64,000 bases of DNA, taken from the NCBI RefSeq assembly GCF_018255755.1, contig NZ_CP073766.1, positions 7,810,501 to 7,874,500 of the forward strand, given 5' to 3'. How positions within the stretch are numbered: position 1 is the stretch's first letter; every line of letters begins with the position of its first letter. Origin of the DNA: Chitinophaga sp. HK235 (GTDB lineage Bacteria; Bacteroidota; Bacteroidia; Chitinophagales; Chitinophagaceae). This document shows positions 24,558-33,426 of the stretch, piece after piece. The notes beneath the pieces are model-generated. The model was not told the DNA's origin. It saw only the letters and a list, made by a program, of their open reading frames with translations, and did no database searches. A program made the translations under genes and the position numbers.

Positions 24558-27500
24558 ATGAGCACAACCTTATTGAGAACCCTGATTTTTGGGTCTGTCA
24601 TATTGACCCTGCTGGCTTTACGCTCCTATGCCCAGGAAGGTATGCCATTATCTGTCCGTGCCTGCGGTACAGACAGACTATTGCAGCAATGGCGCCAAAA
24701 CCCTTCGTTTGTGGCGAGGGAACAGGCCATCAATCAGGCCATCCTGCAGCAGCGTTATGTTCGGGTGCCTGGTGCTCCGGCTGTTGATGCGGCGATTATT
24801 ACCCTGCCGGTAGTGGTGCACATACTCAATGAGAACCTGAGCGCCTATACGGACCTGGACGTGGCCAATGCAATACAGGCGCTTAACGAAGCCTACAGCG
24901 CTACCGGTGCCTTTACCGGTGGCCGTACCGATACAAAAATCCGATTCTGTCTTGCTAAAACAGCCCCTGATGGCGGCCGTACCACCGGGATCATCCGTTC
25001 CTATTCCTACCTGAATGATTTTGACGTAGACATGGAAGGCGGGAATGTTACCGGTATGGGAGCGTGGGATCATAGCCGTTATATCAACATATGGGTCGTG
25101 TCTGCCATCCGTTCTGACTATATGCAGGAATTCGACTGCGGTAGCTGGAGCCGTCTTACCATGGGCGGATATGCCAGCGCCGGCGGAGATATTGTGGTGG
25201 CCGGCCTCGGTGTGGACGTACTGGCACATGAGATGGGACATTACCTCAGCCTCCTGCATACCTTTGCAGCCAGAGACTGTAAAAACGATGACTGTACCAC
25301 CGATGGGGACATGGTTTGTGACACCCCTCCGGAGAAGACCATCACCGGCGGTTATGCCTGCAGCGCCCCACAAAATTCCTGTGACACCGATACCTTGTCT
25401 GGTTTTACCACCGATGTGCCAGACCTGCCGGATAACTTTATGGACTATGGCCAGGGCACCGGTTGTATACTGGGCTTTACCCAAGGTCAGGCCGACAGGA
25501 TGCGGAACTTTATTACCACCTCGCTGTCGCTGATGCAGCCCAGCATGGTTTGTAATGATCCCTGCGCCGCTGCTGTTACCGCCGCTTTTACCCGCGACAT
25601 TGCCTATCCTGTAGTAGGACAGACTGTCACCTTTACGGCTACCGTCGCTGCCGGACAAACCTGCGTATGGCTGGTAGACGGGGTGGCCACCGGTACCGGC
25701 ACTACCATGCCGTTGACGGTCACCAGTCAGAAAACCTATCTGATAGAACTACGTGTAACCGATGGTGTTAGTGGTTGCCATGCTACCACCACAGACGCCA
25801 TGCCTGTTAGTTGCGGCGTGGTTGCACGTTTCTACCCCGACAAACGCAAGATCGCTTCCAAAGCGGGCATCCAGACAGACCATGTGGTGTTTACCAACCG
25901 CTCCCGCAACGCTACCGCCTGGAAATGGCTGATCAGCAATGATAAAGGTATGGCGGAGCAGGTGGTGAGCACAGATGAACAGCTGGACTATATTTTCCAG
26001 ACACCCGGCAACTATAAAGTACGCCTTTATGCTACAGATGGTCACTGTGAGGACTATACGAACCCGGTCACCATTGTGGTGGACGATCCCACTGCTGACG
26101 GCGTGGTATATGTATCTGCCGTAGAATGTTACCAGCAGGATAAGCTGCGCGTGAAACTGTATTTTGAGAACAAAGGATACCAGACTATTCCTAAAAACAC
26201 ACCTGTATCTTTTTATGATGGTGATCCGCGGCTGGGAAAGGGGCATTTGTTAGGAACCCCATTTTTGCTGCCGGCAGACCTTCCAGGCAAATGTGTCTCT
26301 GTATTATATACTACGATTGTTCAGGCCGGCCGCGCCAATGTAGATACACTGGTGACGGTGATGAACGATAACGGCAGCACTTTTCCGCTGGCATTGCCCA
26401 ACACCAGTGTGGAAGAGAGTAATTACAACAATAATGTGAGCATCAAGCGGGGATTCAAGTTTCATGTATCCCTGGCGCCGGGAGATTATACCGTATTACC
26501 GAAAGCACAGCTGGTGCTGAAACCCACCGCTACCGGTGGTACCATCAGCTCCGCCACCTGGGAAACTTCACCCTACCTGAACTGCAGCAACTGCATCAAC
26601 ACTACCTTTACTGCACCCTATCGTCAGGATACCGTTACAACCGTGAAAGTGCGGGGATATTCACAGTATGCCTGTTACAGTGATACGCTGGCTACCGTGC
26701 ATATTCCGGTGGTAGATGACTATACCGTGAAACTGAACAGTGTGGACTGTTCCAGGGGAGACAGCCTGTATGTGGACTTCTCTCTGTGCAATGCTTATAC
26801 CACCGGTAATATACCGGCTTCACTCCAGGTAGATTTTTACGACCGGCTTCCGGGCGATCCTGCGGCAGTACAGCTGGGTACCCGTTTCCTGACGCCCATG
26901 GCTTCTCCCGGTACCTGCAGCCGTTACAGCCAGTATATCCGGAATGCTCCTTCCGGCCAGATAGTGGCAGTGGTAAACAAAGACCAGCAGGCGTATCCGC
27001 CGGTTACTGGTTTGAACGAGGGTGATTATTCCAACAATACTTTTACCTGGAACTATGTTCCGCCTGTATTGACCGTCTTCCCGAAAGACACTACGGTATA
27101 CCGCAAGGCACCGTTCCACTTCTATTACGACGTAAGGGGCTTCACACCCACAACTATTCTGTGGGATAACAGTGATGCCTATACGCTCAGCTGCCTTTCC
27201 TGTGCTGCTCCTTCGGTTACTATGCAGGACAGCAGTCAGATAGGTGTACAGTTGACGAACCAGTATGGTTGTGTGCTGAAAGGGCAGGAGTACGTACATC
27301 TTGTGCCACCGGATATGACGGTAGAACTGTTGTCTACACATTGTTTCGACAATGGCCATATTCTGGTGAAGTTCAAGGTATGTATGTCTAATGGTTATGA
27401 TACTGTTTTTCAGAAGATACCGGTATCTTTTTACAATGGTGATCCTGGTAATGAGCGGTCGGTGATGTTGCAGCCGGTTTATTATACGCCGGTGCCCAAA

Positions 27501-28178
27501 TTTGGCGACTGCCGTGAGTTTACCCATGTACTGAGTGCTCCGGGTACCAAAGAGGTGGTGGCCGTGGTGAATGATCGTCAGGGGCCTGTATTTAATGAGA
27601 CAGATTATAGCAACAACCGGAGCGACCTGGATTATGAGCCGTTTACTATAACGGCCACGCCTGCACTGATATCGCTGCCTCGTCCTGCCAGTGTGGGATT
27701 GCGTACCAGTATCACCGGCGGGCCTGTAAGTTCTTATCTGTGGGAGCCGCAGACAGGGCTTTCCTGTACAAGTTGTCCCAATCCGTTTGCTGCTGCTACC
27801 TCGTCTATGAAATACCAGGTGACCGCCACTAACGATTATTATTGTACAGACACCGCTACCGTACACATACAGACATTTGTGAATGCTGGTATCAGCATGC
27901 CTAATGCATTTTCTCCCAATGGAGATGGGCAGAATGATTATTTCTATGTGATTGGTAGCTGGGATATCCGTCAGGTGAGGAACCTGTCGGTGTTTAACCG
28001 CTCCGGCAACAAGGTTTTTGAAGCGGTGAACACGCCGGCCAATGACCGCAGTTATGGTTGGGATGGAACTGTGAATAGTAAGCGGGCAGATCTGGGGAGT
28101 TATGTTTATTTCGCGATGGTGGAGTATCTGGACGGCACCACGCGAATGATAAAGGGAACGGTATTGCTTATACGTTAA
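24558..28178 (+). CDS. Secreted M43-family metalloprotease with T9SS type B C-terminal domain
   Basis: This 1206-residue exported protein has a signal peptide ending at RSYAQ. Residues about 90-330 form a pappalysin-like M43 metalloprotease with the zinc motif H224-E-M-G-H228 ending at H234 (HEMGHYLSLLH), a Met-turn NFMDYG and several paired cysteines. Two PKD/Ig-like domains follow to about residue 510. Then come three modules of roughly 200 residues, each starting with a CARDB-like domain (PVSFYDGDP and PVSFYNGDP motifs, NNYNNN-type ends) followed by an Ig-like domain with a Cys-x-x-Cys (LNCSNC, LSCLSC, LSCTSC). The end (residues about 1110-1206; NAFSPNGDGQNDYF ... GSYVYFAMVEY) is the gliding-motility/T9SS type B sorting domain. 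The product is expected on the cell surface or outside. Confidence 0.9.
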   Translation: MSTTLLRTLIFGSVILTLLALRSYAQEGMPLSVRACGTDRLLQQWRQNPSFVAREQAINQAILQQRYVRVPGAPAVDAAIITLPVVVHILNENLSAYTDLDVANAIQALNEAYSATGAFTGGRTDTKIRFCLAKTAPDGGRTTGIIRSYSYLNDFDVDMEGGNVTGMGAWDHSRYINIWVVSAIRSDYMQEFDCGSWSRLTMGGYASAGGDIVVAGLGVDVLAHEMGHYLSLLHTFAARDCKNDDCTTDGDMVCDTPPEKTITGGYACSAPQNSCDTDTLSGFTTDVPDLPDNFMDYGQGTGCILGFTQGQADRMRNFITTSLSLMQPSMVCNDPCAAAVTAAFTRDIAYPVVGQTVTFTATVAAGQTCVWLVDGVATGTGTTMPLTVTSQKTYLIELRVTDGVSGCHATTTDAMPVSCGVVARFYPDKRKIASKAGIQTDHVVFTNRSRNATAWKWLISNDKGMAEQVVSTDEQLDYIFQTPGNYKVRLYATDGHCEDYTNPVTIVVDDPTADGVVYVSAVECYQQDKLRVKLYFENKGYQTIPKNTPVSFYDGDPRLGKGHLLGTPFLLPADLPGKCVSVLYTTIVQAGRANVDTLVTVMNDNGSTFPLALPNTSVEESNYNNNVSIKRGFKFHVSLAPGDYTVLPKAQLVLKPTATGGTISSATWETSPYLNCSNCINTTFTAPYRQDTVTTVKVRGYSQYACYSDTLATVHIPVVDDYTVKLNSVDCSRGDSLYVDFSLCNAYTTGNIPASLQVDFYDRLPGDPAAVQLGTRFLTPMASPGTCSRYSQYIRNAPSGQIVAVVNKDQQAYPPVTGLNEGDYSNNTFTWNYVPPVLTVFPKDTTVYRKAPFHFYYDVRGFTPTTILWDNSDAYTLSCLSCAAPSVTMQDSSQIGVQLTNQYGCVLKGQEYVHLVPPDMTVELLSTHCFDNGHILVKFKVCMSNGYDTVFQKIPVSFYNGDPGNERSVMLQPVYYTPVPKFGDCREFTHVLSAPGTKEVVAVVNDRQGPVFNETDYSNNRSDLDYEPFTITATPALISLPRPASVGLRTSITGGPVSSYLWEPQTGLSCTSCPNPFAAATSSMKYQVTATNDYYCTDTATVHIQTFVNAGISMPNAFSPNGDGQNDYFYVIGSWDIRQVRNLSVFNRSGNKVFEAVNTPANDRSYGWDGTVNSKRADLGSYVYFAMVEYLDGTTRMIKGTVLLIR

Positions 28179-28202
28179 TTTTTCTTCAGATAGTTTTAAC
28201 AA

Positions 28203-28240
28203 AAAGAAACCGGCTCCCAGTGAAGAGCCGGTTCTTTTTT
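28203..28240. terminator. Bidirectional terminator, protease / CoA transferase
   Basis: GAAACCGGCTC and GAGCCGGTTC form a stem, flanked by an A-run on the left and eight T on the right, between convergent genes. Confidence 0.85.
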
Positions 28241-28257
28241 TTCATTCATCACACACA

Positions 28258-29760
28258 CTATACATGAACAGTTTTAAGCATGGTCCCGTTTTCGTTAAAG
28301 CGGCTATGCCAGCTAAGGGCCTCCTGTAGCAGGTGAGGTGTTTGGCCTCCTCTTTTGCAGGCTTCGGTAAAATAGTTGTTCAATTCGTCTTTGTAGCTGG
28401 CATGCGCGCAGTTGGATATGATCAGTCTGGCGCGCTCGCGCGGTGCAAGTCCTCTTAAGTCTGCCAGACCGTTTTCAGTTACTATAATGTCTACGTCGTG
28501 TTCTGTATTGTCTATATGAGAAGCCATTGGAACAATGTGCGAAATACCGCCGGCTTTTGATGATGACTGTGTTACAAATATGCTCAGGTAAGCATTACGG
28601 GCGAAGTCGTTGGAGCCGCCGATTCCGTTCATCATGGCGGTGCCGCCGATGTGGGTGGAGTTGACATTTCCGTAGATATCACATTCGATGGCCGTGTTGA
28701 TACTGATAATGCCCAGCCGGCGAATGACTTCCGCCGCATTGCTGATGTCCTGCGGACGGAGGATGATATGTGGTTTGTATTTTTCGAAGTTGCTGAAAAC
28801 CCGGTTGTAGCAGGTTTGTGAAACAGTGATCGAAGAGGCGGAAGCAAAATCCAGTTTGCCTGCATCTATCAGGTTAAAGGCGCTGTCCTGTATCACTTCA
28901 GAGTACATGGTCAGGTGATGGAAGTCGCCGTCAATAAACCCTTCGAGAACTGCGTTGGCCACTTTGCCGATGCCCGATTGTAAAGGGCGAAGGGAATGTG
29001 GTAATCTGCCTTTTCTGATTTCGTGGGAAAAGAATTCCAGGAGATGGGTAGCGATGGCGCTGGTTTTTTCATCTCTTTCATTGATAGATGCCGGGCTGTC
29101 GGTAGTATCGGTCAGTACGACGGCTACTATTTTTTCCGGATCAACCGGGATGGCCGGCAGGCCTATGCGGGAGCCGGCATCGGTAATCGGAATGATACGT
29201 TTGTGTGGCCATACTCCCGTAGCGAAGATGTCGTGAACTCCGTATACAGAGAGAGGTACAGACATATTGATCTCTACGATGATTTTGTCGGCAGCAGCTG
29301 CAAAAGCAGCAGAGTTACCTACGGAAGTGGTTGGTACGATACTGCCGTCGGCCTCAATCATCAGTGCTTCAATGATCGCGATATCTACACGGGGGATGAT
29401 CTTTTCATTGATCAGTTCGGCGCTTTCGCCGAGGTGCTGGTCTACAAAAAGTACATCGCCGCTATTGATTTTTTTGCGCAATGCAGGGTCTACCTGGAAA
29501 GGCATGCGTTTGTGCAGTATGCCTGCTTCAGCGAGAGCCCCATCTGTATCATGGCCCAGAGAGGCCCCGGTGAGCAGTGTTATTTTGAGAGGGTTAGCAG
29601 GAGCTGAGGCTGCCAATGCTTTAAGTACTGCTTTGCTGTCGCCGGCTTTGGTGAATCCGCTGGAGGCTACTACCATCTGGTCTTTGAACAAGGTGGCAGC
29701 CTGGTCGGCGCTGATAATCTTCTGTTGTAATTCCGTTCTTTTAATGCGTTCTTCGTACAT
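28258..29760 (-). CDS. Acetyl-CoA hydrolase/transferase family protein (succinate:acetate CoA-transferase-like)
   Basis: The ATG at 29760 (MYEERIKRTELQQKI) gives 500 residues, the usual size for the succinate CoA-transferase group; an upstream extension in the same frame is rich in non-family residues. Conserved features are VVASSGFTKAGDSKAV, the LTGASLGHDTDG turn, VGNSAAFAAAADKIIVEIN and, near the C-terminal third, TAIECDIYGNVNSTHIGG with the catalytic glutamate that forms the CoA thioester. GGSNDFARNAYLSIF and ENGLADLRGLAPRERARLI complete the pattern. It moves CoA between acetate and succinate or hydrolyses acetyl-CoA, in the cytosol. Confidence 0.92.
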   Translation of the reverse strand: MYEERIKRTELQQKIISADQAATLFKDQMVVASSGFTKAGDSKAVLKALAASAPANPLKITLLTGASLGHDTDGALAEAGILHKRMPFQVDPALRKKINSGDVLFVDQHLGESAELINEKIIPRVDIAIIEALMIEADGSIVPTTSVGNSAAFAAAADKIIVEINMSVPLSVYGVHDIFATGVWPHKRIIPITDAGSRIGLPAIPVDPEKIVAVVLTDTTDSPASINERDEKTSAIATHLLEFFSHEIRKGRLPHSLRPLQSGIGKVANAVLEGFIDGDFHHLTMYSEVIQDSAFNLIDAGKLDFASASSITVSQTCYNRVFSNFEKYKPHIILRPQDISNAAEVIRRLGIISINTAIECDIYGNVNSTHIGGTAMMNGIGGSNDFARNAYLSIFVTQSSSKAGGISHIVPMASHIDNTEHDVDIIVTENGLADLRGLAPRERARLIISNCAHASYKDELNNYFTEACKRGGQTPHLLQEALSWHSRFNENGTMLKTVHV

Positions 29761-29954
29761 GGTGCAGTTATAAGACAATGGCAATTGTTGATTGCGGATT
29801 GCGGGTACAATATTAGGACGGTTTGAGTTGGCTGATTTGTGTATCTGGGACAAACTTTTGTTTGTTCCGGTCAGGGGGAAGCATCGAAATTATTGGTATA
29901 TTTATAGTGTCGCACGTCCAATCCAATTTCTATCATTTTAAATCCCCATTCAGC

Positions 29955-30368
29955 ATGAAAAAAGTGATCTTCCCGCTTTTATGTGCCTGTTATGTTTCAT
30001 TAACTGTCAATGCTCAGAGTTTGCTGGATCCTCCTAAAAAAACGGCTGCTGGTTTGCAAAACCAGCTGGGTAATGCCGGAGGACTAGCAGGCAGTATCCT
30101 TGGGAAATTAACGCCAGCGCTGGGATTGACAGCCGAACAACAGCCAAAGGTATCCAATCTTCTCACCAGCTTTATTCAAAGGAAAGCAGGTATTCTACCC
30201 TTACAACAAAGCAACCCTGCGGCGTATGCATCCAAATTTGGTTTGCTGCAGAGTGGACTGTTCTCCAAACTTAAACTGGTGCTCACAGCAGCACAGTACA
30301 CTAAATTCCTGGGACTTAAACCAAAGACGAATGATGCGACGAATGTATTGTCGCAATTATTCTTCTGA
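29955..30368 (+). CDS. Small secreted protein of unknown function
   Basis: The 137-residue protein starts at the ATG at 29955, which begins a signal peptide (MKKVIFPLLCACYVSLTVNAQ). The mature part is helical and rich in Leu, Gln and Lys: LGKLTPALGLTAEQQPKVSNLL, then FIQRKAGILPLQQSNPAAYASKF, then KLVLTAAQYTKFLGLKPKTN. The two TAEQQPKV/TAAQYTKFL segments resemble the LTxEQ helices of Spy/CpxP-like or DUF-type periplasmic proteins, but I cannot name a family. Divergent from the CoA transferase, with an intrinsic terminator 136 nt downstream. Confidence 0.75.
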   Translation: MKKVIFPLLCACYVSLTVNAQSLLDPPKKTAAGLQNQLGNAGGLAGSILGKLTPALGLTAEQQPKVSNLLTSFIQRKAGILPLQQSNPAAYASKFGLLQSGLFSKLKLVLTAAQYTKFLGLKPKTNDATNVLSQLFF

Positions 30369-30503
30369 CTATGATGATTATTGAATGCAACTTTGATGAA
30401 TGTTGATAGGCATGATGGAGGATGTTTGCTAAGAAATGTTTTGGTGAAATGCAGCATGTTTGTTGTTGAGTGTTTTGAGGAAAAGAATTTTTTTATTTTT
30501 TTG

Positions 30504-30542
30504 ACAACGCTTGTTTCTTTGAGAGACAAGCGTTGTTTTTTT
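30504..30542 (+). terminator. Intrinsic terminator
   Basis: ACAACGCTTGT and ACAAGCGTTGT form an 11-bp stem, extended by TCT/AGA, followed by seven T. Confidence 0.85.
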
Positions 30543-30634
30543 GACATGATAATCTTGCTGAAGAAAAAAAATGATAAGATCCTGTGTGGGAAAAATCTTG
30601 CAACGGCAGGCATTGAAATCAGTTTAATCATAAT

Positions 30635-30642
30635 TATCTTCG
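30635..30642 (+). promoter_or_regulatory. -7 box before the nuclease gene
   Basis: TATCTTCG fits TAnnTTYG and lies 7 nt before the ATG at 30650, which would give an almost leaderless message. Confidence 0.4.
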
Positions 30643-30649
30643 CGGCCCT

Positions 30650-32074
30650 ATGCCAAAGAAGAAATCGACGAATAAATCAAGCAATAGTTTAGCCTTAGCT
30701 GTTATACTGATCATTGCCACTTTTATAGTTACTACCTGTTCCCGGAAAATAGCCGGGATAAAGGAAAAGGAGAAAACCCATTCTTCAAAAAAATCATCTG
30801 CTTCCAAACACGGGAAAAAGAAGTCTGCGAAATATCTGTTGCAGGAAGACTTTGAAAAGGGCAGCAAAACCAATTACAATACAGAAGAAATTTCGCTCAG
30901 CAGCGGTAGCTGGGAGTTCAAGGATGCTGTGACCGGCGGCCTGGATGAAGATCATAAGGTAGGTACAAAGGCCTTACGCATCCGGAGTAATGGTATGGCG
31001 AATATGGAATTTGATGTTGCCGTGAAGGGAACGGTGACGGTTACGCTGAAATATGCTTTGTATGGAGAGGATGAAAAAGGTGAGTGGGAGTTATGGGCAT
31101 CCGTGAACCGCGGACAGCGTTATACCAAAGTAGGCAATACCGTTAGTGTTAGCTCCAATACTCTGAAGACAGCCACTTTCACGGCTACCACCAATGCCGC
31201 CATTCGTTTTTCGATCCGGAAAACAGACAAGACCAACAGCCGGTTGAACTTTGATGCCTTTACGGTAGAAGAAGGAGGCAAAGCTCCGGTCGTAACAGGA
31301 CCTGCTGAAGGGTCGGTATCGGGCGATGATGATAACATGTTGCTGGGTAACCCGAGTAATGCCACGGCTTCACTGGCGATGGTCAACAATTACCTGATGG
31401 ACAAGGGATATTACAAATTGTCTTACAGCCGCGATAACGGAACACCTAACTGGGTAAGCTGGCATATTTCTTCCCGTGATCTGGGGGATATGGCCCGGGG
31501 TAATGATTTCCGGCCGGATGCAGATGTACCGGACGATTGGTTCCAGGTGACGCAAACCACTTATATCGGCAGTGGTTTTGACCGTGGTCATAACTGTCCT
31601 TCGGGGGACCGGACGGCTAGCCGGGATGCCAATGAAGCCACCTTCCTGATGACCAATATGATTCCGCAGGCACCCAATCATAATCAGCATCTGTGGTCTA
31701 ATCTGGAAAGTTATACCCGTTCACTGGTAAAAGAGGGGAATGAGGTGTATGTGATTATGGGAAGTTATGGTACTGGCGGAACCGGTAGTAAGGGGCTGAC
31801 AAAAAAGATTGCCGGAAACAGGGTGAATGTGCCTGCCAGGATCTGGAAAGTGATTGTGGTATTGCCTGAGGGCAACAATGACCTGAAACGGATTTCCCGT
31901 TCCACCCGTGTCATTGCAGTCAATACGCCCAACAATAATAACGTCAATACAAAATGGTCTGCCTATCTCACTTCTATAGAAGAAATTGAAAAAGCTACGA
32001 ATTACAAGCTACTGGGCAATGTTCCCGAGGCAGTAAGGCAGGAGCTGATCAAAAAGATTGATACCGGGGAGTAA
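30650..32074 (+). CDS. DNA/RNA non-specific endonuclease (NUC1 family)
   Basis: The protein has 474 residues. A membrane segment near the N-terminus (LALAVILIIATFIVTTC) is followed by a lysine/serine-rich linker. Residues about 65-210 are a beta-sandwich, carbohydrate-binding-like domain (EDFEKGSKTNYN, WEFKDAVTGG, RLNFDAFTVEE). The C-terminal 230 residues are the beta-beta-alpha-metal nuclease: the catalytic DRGH in GSGFDRGHNCPSGDRT and the NMIPQAPNHNQHLWSNLE Mg-binding Asn region. It is membrane-anchored or exported, degrading extracellular nucleic acid for nutrients or biofilm turnover. Charged and single-copy in context, with no immunity-like partner gene, so a toxin role is not suggested. 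Confidence 0.92.
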   Translation: MPKKKSTNKSSNSLALAVILIIATFIVTTCSRKIAGIKEKEKTHSSKKSSASKHGKKKSAKYLLQEDFEKGSKTNYNTEEISLSSGSWEFKDAVTGGLDEDHKVGTKALRIRSNGMANMEFDVAVKGTVTVTLKYALYGEDEKGEWELWASVNRGQRYTKVGNTVSVSSNTLKTATFTATTNAAIRFSIRKTDKTNSRLNFDAFTVEEGGKAPVVTGPAEGSVSGDDDNMLLGNPSNATASLAMVNNYLMDKGYYKLSYSRDNGTPNWVSWHISSRDLGDMARGNDFRPDADVPDDWFQVTQTTYIGSGFDRGHNCPSGDRTASRDANEATFLMTNMIPQAPNHNQHLWSNLESYTRSLVKEGNEVYVIMGSYGTGGTGSKGLTKKIAGNRVNVPARIWKVIVVLPEGNNDLKRISRSTRVIAVNTPNNNNVNTKWSAYLTSIEEIEKATNYKLLGNVPEAVRQELIKKIDTGE

Positions 32075-32394
32075 ACCTTAGCATGATAGTTGCTAAGTGA
32101 TTTCCCATCTAATTGAAAACGGGATTTTGATGCAGTTGAAAAAATTATTATGTCATTGCGATAATTAATTATAAATTGCATAAAATTGCCATATTTTTAA
32201 TTGAGGAAACTTTTTATATTGCCATTAAAAATAAGGGTAAAAAGTACATCCAATCGCTATTGTCATTCATGATGTTTGACTTTATTGAAAAATTTAACCT
32301 TTTGTACTGAAGGTATGTGTAACATATGAAGACCTTAATTCGTTAGCTTACAATAGAATAATTGCTAAATGATTAACTGACCAAAGACAATCAA
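32075..32394. other. AT-rich intergenic stretch
   Basis: No gene, tRNA-like fold or clear terminator is visible. The DNA is markedly AT-rich, with many short ATAATT-type words. Confidence 0.4.
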
Positions 32395-32559
32395 ATGATG
32401 GGCCTACAATATTCACTGCGTATATTCAACGATAGACCTGCAACGGGTGTATCTGTTTGCGCTGAAATAAACGGTGGAAAGCGGGCGTTATTCAGGATGG
32501 TGCCGGATGGTTCAGGAGTGGAAAACAGTGCGAAGCAAAAATTACAAAAAATTATATAA
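32395..32559 (+). CDS. Putative 54-residue protein
   Basis: The frame begins ATGATG at 32395 and ends in TAA 11 nt before the glycosyltransferase start. The product (MMGLQYSLRIFNDRPATGVS... then VCAEINGGKRALFRMVPDGSG) has ordinary amino acid composition with beta-strand-like alternation in the first 40 residues and a lysine-rich helix at the end. I recognise no domain. Its position suggests an upstream operon partner or a translated leader of the glycosyltransferase. It could also be a 5' remnant of a longer gene. Confidence 0.4.
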   Translation: MMGLQYSLRIFNDRPATGVSVCAEINGGKRALFRMVPDGSGVENSAKQKLQKII

Positions 32560-32570
32560 GATTCAGATAT

Positions 32571-33365
32571 ATGGGTGATAGCATGTCCGTGGCCTTATTG
32601 GTAACTACATACAACTGGCCAGAAGCGTTAAAACTTGTTCTGGAGAGTGTGCTTAGGCAAAGTGTTTTGCCTGACGAGGTCATCATCGCTGATGATGGAT
32701 CTGCAGATGCTACAAGATATGTTATTGAAGCGTTCAAACGAAGCACCACTATTCCTGTAAAACATTTCTGGCATCCGGATGAGGGTTTCCGTAAAACGAT
32801 CATCATCAACCAGGCTATTACCGGTACTGATTCTGACTACATCATCCAGATAGACGGGGATATAGTATTACACGAAGATTTTATCAAAGACCATAGAAGT
32901 GAAGCCGAACAGGGTTTTTATATCCGCGGCAGCCGGGTACTTTTGCCGGAAGACAAGACCCGTTATTTTCTGCGTTCCGGCGAATTTGACAATGTAACGG
33001 CTTTCGGCCGGGGTGTAAAGAATCGCTTTAATGCGCTCCGTATCCCGTTTCTCGCGCCTTTACTGATAAAAAAGAGTAAACGTTCCCGTAACCTGATCGG
33101 TTGTAACTGCGCTTTCTGGAAGGAGGATTTTCTGAAGGTGAACGGTTATAATAACGAGCTGAAGGGCTGGGGACATGAAGATATTGAACTGGCCGCCCGT
33201 TTTATCAACTCAGGACTGAGCCAGAAGAAGGTAAAGATGAAAGCGGTATGTTATCATCTGCACCACCCACTCAACGACCGGATACACGAAAATGTCAACT
33301 ACCGCGTGTACCTGGATACCTTAAAAAGAGGAATTACCTACTGTACAAACGGCTATCACCACTAA
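32571..33365 (+). CDS. Family 2 glycosyltransferase
   Basis: The 264-residue cytosolic GT-A enzyme starts at MGDSMSVALLVTTYNWPEAL (a second ATG four codons in is possible). Signatures are the nucleotide-binding VIIADDGSADATR, the DxD metal site IIQIDGDIVLHEDF and the acceptor-side region GCNCAFWKEDFLKVNGYNNELKGWGHEDIELAARF typical of the galactosyltransferase-like C-terminal domain. It has no membrane segment. First gene of a cluster of surface-glycan enzymes; the sugar and acceptor are unknown. Confidence 0.92.
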   Translation: MGDSMSVALLVTTYNWPEALKLVLESVLRQSVLPDEVIIADDGSADATRYVIEAFKRSTTIPVKHFWHPDEGFRKTIIINQAITGTDSDYIIQIDGDIVLHEDFIKDHRSEAEQGFYIRGSRVLLPEDKTRYFLRSGEFDNVTAFGRGVKNRFNALRIPFLAPLLIKKSKRSRNLIGCNCAFWKEDFLKVNGYNNELKGWGHEDIELAARFINSGLSQKKVKMKAVCYHLHHPLNDRIHENVNYRVYLDTLKRGITYCTNGYHH

Positions 33366-33426
33366 AAAGTGTGGGAGCAGCCATTGTAAACGGGAACCGA
33401 AATGTTATATAACCAATGTTATCCCA

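Noticed and set aside
24678..25658. A 326-codon minus-strand frame opposite the protease domain
   Set aside because: Gly/His/Ile-rich antisense frame; the opposite strand carries the M43 zinc motif and family residues.
26820..28202. A 460-codon minus-strand frame opposite the M43 protease modules
   Set aside because: It is the complement of a well-supported coding region, with composition (His, Ile, Arg, Thr-rich) typical of antisense frames and no domain.
30381..30692. A 103-codon plus-strand frame before the nuclease gene
   Set aside because: It spans an intrinsic terminator and the nuclease promoter and overlaps the nuclease start in another frame.
30650..32074. NUC1 nuclease as a secreted antibacterial toxin
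   Set aside because: No immunity-like gene, no toxin-delivery domain and a carbohydrate-binding-like N-terminal region; a nutrient or biofilm nuclease is simpler.
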